From positions 1 to 16,613 of the forward strand of contig VBOK01000058.1 in NCBI GenBank assembly GCA_005877565.1: a stretch of DNA of 16,613 nt, read 5' to 3'. The notes beneath the pieces are model-generated. The model was given only the letters and a program-made list of their open reading frames with translations. It had not been told where the DNA came from and made no database searches. Origin of the DNA: Nitrospirota bacterium. Lineage in GTDB: Bacteria > Nitrospirota > Nitrospiria > Nitrospirales > NS-4. Position 1 is the stretch's first letter; each line of letters begins with the position of its first letter. This document shows, piece by piece, positions 13,706-16,613 of this stretch. A program made the position numbers and the translations under genes.

Positions 13706-14077
13706 ATGAGGCACAATCCGGGGTTTCTGAAACTGGTCGAAGAAGCCAAGAAGCACATCAAGGAATGCACGATCGCCGAGGTGAAGGCCAAACTGGACCG
13801 CGGCGAGCGGTTCCATTTCATCGACGTGCGCGAGGACAACGAGTTCGCGACCGACCATGCCAAGGGCGCTGTGCATCTGGGGCGCGGGATCCTCGAGCGG
13901 GATATCGAGACCGTGATCCCGGACAAGCACGCCGAGATCGTCCTGTACTGCGGCGGGGGGTTCCGGTCCGCGCTGGCCGCCGACAATCTCCGCAAGATGG
14001 GCTATACCAACGTCTCTTCGATGGACGGAGGCATCCGGGCATGGCGCGAGGTGGGGTATCCGATCGAGAAGCGATGA
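13706..14077 (+). CDS. Rhodanese-like sulfurtransferase linked to an OPT transporter
   Basis: This 123-residue rhodanese has an N-terminal helix (GFLKLVEEAKKHIKECTIAEV), FHFIDVREDNEFATDHAKGA, HLGRGILERDIE, and the active-site loop LYCGGGFRS with Cys82, ending SSMDGGIRAWREVGYPIEKR. It resembles cytoplasmic single-domain rhodaneses and is not close to the small rhodanese at 2583-2876. The ATG has GAGGGAACG just upstream. Its stop overlaps the ATG of the OPT transporter (ATGA), so both are probably translated together. It may use sulfur from a transported compound, or supply it for other uses (inference). Confidence 0.92.
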   Translation: MRHNPGFLKLVEEAKKHIKECTIAEVKAKLDRGERFHFIDVREDNEFATDHAKGAVHLGRGILERDIETVIPDKHAEIVLYCGGGFRSALAADNLRKMGYTNVSSMDGGIRAWREVGYPIEKR

Positions 14078-16026
14078 GTTCTGATCCGGGCCCAGTGGTT
14101 CCGCCGGAGGTCGTCCTTCCGGAGATCACGCTCAAAGCCGTGGTCCTCTCGGTCGTGCTCGCCGCCGTGCTGGCCGGGGCCAACGCGTACCTCGGCCTGT
14201 TCGCCGGGATGACGGTGTCGGCGTCCATTCCGGCGGCGGTCGTCTCGATGGCGGTGCTCCGCCTCTTTCGTGAGTCGAACATCCTCGAGAACAACATCGT
14301 GCAGACCGCCGCGTCCTCGGGCGAAGCCCTCGCCGCCGGCGTGATCTTCACCATCCCAGCCCTCCTGTTCATCGGCTACTGGACGAGCTTCGACTACGGC
14401 CAGACCGCGGCCATCGCCACGGTGGGGGGGCTCTTGGGTGTGCTGTTCACGATCCCCTTGCGGCGCGTCCTGATCGTGACCGAGCGACTTCGCTATCCAG
14501 AAGGGATCGCGACGGCCGAGGTCCTCAAGGTCGGATCGGGCGGGGGGACGGCGGTGGCCGGCTTTCGCACGCTGCTCTCGGCGGCGATCATCGGCGGGCT
14601 CGTCAAGCTGGGCGAGGACGGCCTGCGGCTCTGGGCGGAGGCCCTGGAGGGCGCCGCGCGCGTGGGACGATCTGTGGTCTATGGCGGCGTCAACCTCTCG
14701 CCGGCCTTGCTGGCGGTTGGCTTCATCATCGGCCCGAACACGGCCAGCGTGGTGTTCCTGGGCGGGGCACTGGGCTGGCTCGTGCTGTTGCCAGCGTACG
14801 GAGCATGGGCGGGCGCGCCGGAAAATGTGGCCGCGATCGAGGCGGCCAAGTCCATCGGCAGCACCCGCATCCGGTACGTCGGCATCGGCGCGATGCTCGT
14901 CGGCGGGCTCTGGACCCTCGTCCAGCTTCGCGGGCCCTTGCTCGAAGGGGTGCGGCGGTCGGTCGCTGCCTATCGCGACGCGTCGCCCGGCGGGTGCCCG
15001 CACGGGAGCGTCGTCCTGCGAACGGACTATGATGCGCCGCTGCTCTGGGTGCTGGTGCCGTTCGGGTTGGTGCTGGTGCCGATGGCGCTCATTTATCACA
15101 CGGTCGTGCGGGACGGCGTCGTCGCTCTGGTGATGACGGTGCTGATGGCCGGTGCGGCGTTTCTCTTTTCCGCCGTGGCCGCCTACATGGCGGGACTCGT
15201 GGGAAGCTCGAGCAATCCTGTCTCCGGGGTGACGATCGCGACGATCGGGCTGACGGCCTTGGTGCTGGTGCCTGTGATGGGGGGCACCCATCCGGCCGGG
15301 CCGGCGGCAGCGCTCCTGATCGGCGCTGTCGTGTGTTGCGCGGCGGCGATGGGCGGGGACAACCTGCAGGACCTCAAGACGGGTTACATCGTGGGGTCCA
15401 CGCCGTGGAAGCAGCAAATCATGCAGGTGGTCGGGGTGGCGAGTGCCGCGGTGGTGATCGTGCCGGTGCTGGTCCTGCTCCAGGCCAAGTACGGCATCGG
15501 CCAGGTGACAGCGGAGCATCCCCATCCCTTGAGTGCGCCGCAGGCCATGCTCATGGCCGGCCTGGCGCACGGCGTGTTCGGGGGCACGCTTCCCTGGGAG
15601 TTGGTCGGCTTGGGCGCAGCCATCGGCATCGCCGTGATTCTGGTGGACCGGCGGCTGGCGGCGCGCAGCTCTGACTTCCGGATGCCGGTGCTCGCGGTCG
15701 CCTTGGGCATGTACCTCCCGCTGAGGCTTTCCGCGGCGATTTTGGCCGGCGGCTTGGTCGGCGCGTTGGCGAGGCGGGGTGCAGGCGAGCCCACGGAGAC
15801 AGGGAGTTCGCGAGGTCTCCTGTTCGCCGCCGGTCTCGTGACCGGCGAGGCGCTCATGGGCATCCTGCTGGCGGTGCCGATCGCCCTGACCGGGCTCTGG
15901 CCGACTCTGGGGGCGGATCCCTTCCAACTCTTCGAGACACCGCCGCTGGGGGGATGGCCGGGGCTGCTTGTGCTGGCGGCGGTTGCCGTGCTGTTGCACC
16001 GAACGGCGAGGGCACGGAGTTATTGA
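14074..16026 (+). CDS. OPT-family oligopeptide/metal-chelate transporter
   Basis: This is a 650-residue multi-span inner membrane protein of the OPT superfamily. Conserved segments are ITLKAVVLSVVLAAVLAGAN, AYLGLFAGMTVSASIPAAV, ESNILENNIVQTAASSGEAL, LRYPEGIATAEVLK, SSSNPVSGVTIATIGLTAL and GGDNLQDLKTGYIVGSTPWK, all typical of bacterial members, which are usually 600-700 residues. Family members import oligopeptides, or metal complexes in the YSL branch. This one's substrate is not known. Its ATG overlaps the rhodanese stop, and its stop TGA shares one base with the next ATG, so it lies in a tightly coupled three-gene unit. Confidence 0.93.
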   Translation: MSSDPGPVVPPEVVLPEITLKAVVLSVVLAAVLAGANAYLGLFAGMTVSASIPAAVVSMAVLRLFRESNILENNIVQTAASSGEALAAGVIFTIPALLFIGYWTSFDYGQTAAIATVGGLLGVLFTIPLRRVLIVTERLRYPEGIATAEVLKVGSGGGTAVAGFRTLLSAAIIGGLVKLGEDGLRLWAEALEGAARVGRSVVYGGVNLSPALLAVGFIIGPNTASVVFLGGALGWLVLLPAYGAWAGAPENVAAIEAAKSIGSTRIRYVGIGAMLVGGLWTLVQLRGPLLEGVRRSVAAYRDASPGGCPHGSVVLRTDYDAPLLWVLVPFGLVLVPMALIYHTVVRDGVVALVMTVLMAGAAFLFSAVAAYMAGLVGSSSNPVSGVTIATIGLTALVLVPVMGGTHPAGPAAALLIGAVVCCAAAMGGDNLQDLKTGYIVGSTPWKQQIMQVVGVASAAVVIVPVLVLLQAKYGIGQVTAEHPHPLSAPQAMLMAGLAHGVFGGTLPWELVGLGAAIGIAVILVDRRLAARSSDFRMPVLAVALGMYLPLRLSAAILAGGLVGALARRGAGEPTETGSSRGLLFAAGLVTGEALMGILLAVPIALTGLWPTLGADPFQLFETPPLGGWPGLLVLAAVAVLLHRTARARSY

Positions 16027-16355
16027 TGACGCGCCGTCGGGGAGCGCTGGTCCTGGGACTCGCGTGCGTGGTCGCGGTGGCGGGCGCATGGGTCTGGCGA
16101 ACTCACCAGCAGGGCGAGGCCAATCTCGCTGCCTGTGGCGGTGTGGAGCCAGGTGGCTCCCGGGCGGAGATCATTCAGATCCTGGGAGCGCCCACCACCA
16201 TCAAGGCCAACCAAGCCATGACGCGGGTGGCACTCACGTTTACCAGCCCGGTCCTTGCCGAGAAACCGATTCGGGCGGTCGTCAACGTGCGCGACGACGT
16301 GGTCATGGAAATCGATTGCGGTGACGGCCGCATCAAGACCTATGACAAGTACTGA
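16026..16355 (+). CDS. Small membrane-anchored protein, BamE/SmpA-like domain possible
   Basis: This 109-residue protein has three Arg after the start and a hydrophobic segment (about 7-24) that should anchor it in the inner membrane with the rest outside. It has no lipobox. The periplasmic part has GGSRAEIIQILGAPTTIKAN, which looks like the start of BamE/SmpA-type domains (a helix followed by a G-x-P turn), then beta strands. Two Cys (C37, C98) could form a disulfide. The start shares one base with the OPT stop. A role as an accessory of the transporter is an inference from the gene order. Confidence 0.75.
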   Translation: MTRRRGALVLGLACVVAVAGAWVWRTHQQGEANLAACGGVEPGGSRAEIIQILGAPTTIKANQAMTRVALTFTSPVLAEKPIRAVVNVRDDVVMEIDCGDGRIKTYDKY

Positions 16356-16421
16356 GCGCGCTCGGCCGCTCCTGGGTGTCCGCCGGTACCGGGAGCCATG
16401 AGCCTTGCATTTATCTTAGGG

Positions 16422-16449
16422 TTGACCCTGTCCCGTAACTCTGTATACT
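16422..16449 (+). promoter_or_regulatory. Strong predicted sigma-70 promoter for the last gene
   Basis: TTGACC (16422-16427) and TATACT (16444-16449) each match five of six consensus bases, with 16 bases between. Transcription near 16456 gives a leader of about 40 bases before the ATG at 16496. This is the best-looking sigma-70 promoter in the window. Confidence 0.6.
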
Positions 16450-16495
16450 GTGAAGCCTGTAGCGCTGCTTCGTATCCGGGCGAAACGGAGTGTCG

Positions 16496-16613
16496 ATGAG
16501 GACACAGTACCTGCTTGTCGCGTTGTTCGTCCTCTTTGTCTGGGCGAGTCGGGACAAAATTCCGCCGCAGTTCCAGTTCTGGAAAACGTTCAGGACTATG
16601 ATCACCGTGCAGA
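16496..16613 (+). CDS. Start of a secreted protein, cut by the window end
   Basis: An ATG at 16496 preceded by GGAG (16487-16490) opens a frame that runs off the window. The 39 visible codons start with MRTQYLLVALFVLFVWAS, a signal peptide or membrane anchor, followed by RDKIPPQFQFWKTFRTM. Third codon positions are mostly G or C, as in the neighbouring genes, which supports coding. The identity cannot be judged from this fragment. Confidence 0.55.
   Translation, partial: MRTQYLLVALFVLFVWASRDKIPPQFQFWKTFRTMITVQ

Noticed and set aside
14002..16089. 695-residue minus-strand open frame opposite the OPT gene
   Set aside because: The product is full of Arg, His and Gln without domains, a typical antisense shadow of a GC-rich gene; the OPT frame has clear homology.
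16383..16392. Palindrome CCGGTACCGG after the BamE-like gene
   Set aside because: Short and without a T-run; a chance GC-rich palindrome is likely.
16550..16613. Alternative frame in the last gene reading GESGQNSAAVPVLENVQDYD
   Set aside because: It looks somewhat protein-like, but third codon positions are poorer in G/C than in the frame of the signal peptide, and a frameshift cannot be judged on such a short fragment.

Overview
The window looks like a piece of a GC-rich, aerobic Gram-negative bacterial chromosome. The gene content fits the Nitrospira group (Nitrospirota), but I infer this from the mix of genes (TlyA, paired sugar epimerases, RluF, a B12-type radical SAM protein, a PEP-CTERM protein, small c-type cytochrome, OPT transporter, rhodaneses) and from protein style. 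No marker gene settles it. There are no rRNA or tRNA genes, CRISPR arrays or intact mobile elements.

Layout. (1) 1-2572, plus strand: the 3' part of a TlyA-type rRNA methyltransferase, then two different NAD-dependent sugar-nucleotide epimerases joined by a GTGA overlap. The second has lost about 40 codons near its 3' end and is frameshifted. (2) 2583-3372: a small rhodanese (minus), whose start region looks frameshifted, diverging from cutA (plus). (3) 3521-5411: an M23 murein peptidase (plus) and a secreted ENPP-like phosphodiesterase (minus) that overlap tail to tail by 11 bases. (4) 5586-9693, plus: a small unknown protein with its own promoter, then rluF, a B12-binding-type radical SAM protein (ATGA overlap with rluF) and 6-phosphogluconolactonase. 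(5) 9694-10919: an AT-richer stretch with a sigma-54-like promoter and a PEP-CTERM surface protein. (6) 10975-12045, minus: a secreted protein made of 42-residue TPR units. (7) 12156-13572, minus: an unknown protein, a c-type cytochrome and a transglutaminase-like protein, closely packed. (8) 13706-16355, plus: a rhodanese, an OPT-family transporter and a small BamE/SmpA-like anchored protein, all start/stop overlapped. Blocks 7 and 8 diverge around a large inverted repeat that encloses a candidate promoter. (9) 16496-end: the start of a secreted protein behind a strong sigma-70-like promoter.

How the genes fit together. The epimerases suggest polysaccharide or glycan precursor synthesis. The M23 peptidase and the PEP-CTERM protein point to envelope and surface work. 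RluF and TlyA are RNA-modifying enzymes. Pgl belongs to the oxidative pentose phosphate pathway. The divergent blocks 7 and 8 look like one co-regulated locus combining periplasmic redox (cytochrome c), sulfur handling (rhodanese) and import (OPT). Its substrate cannot be read from the sequence. I see no clear new defence or mobile system. The best leads are the divergent locus at 12156-16355, the sigma-54-like/PEP-CTERM unit, the unusual cysteine spacing of the radical SAM protein, and two apparently damaged genes.
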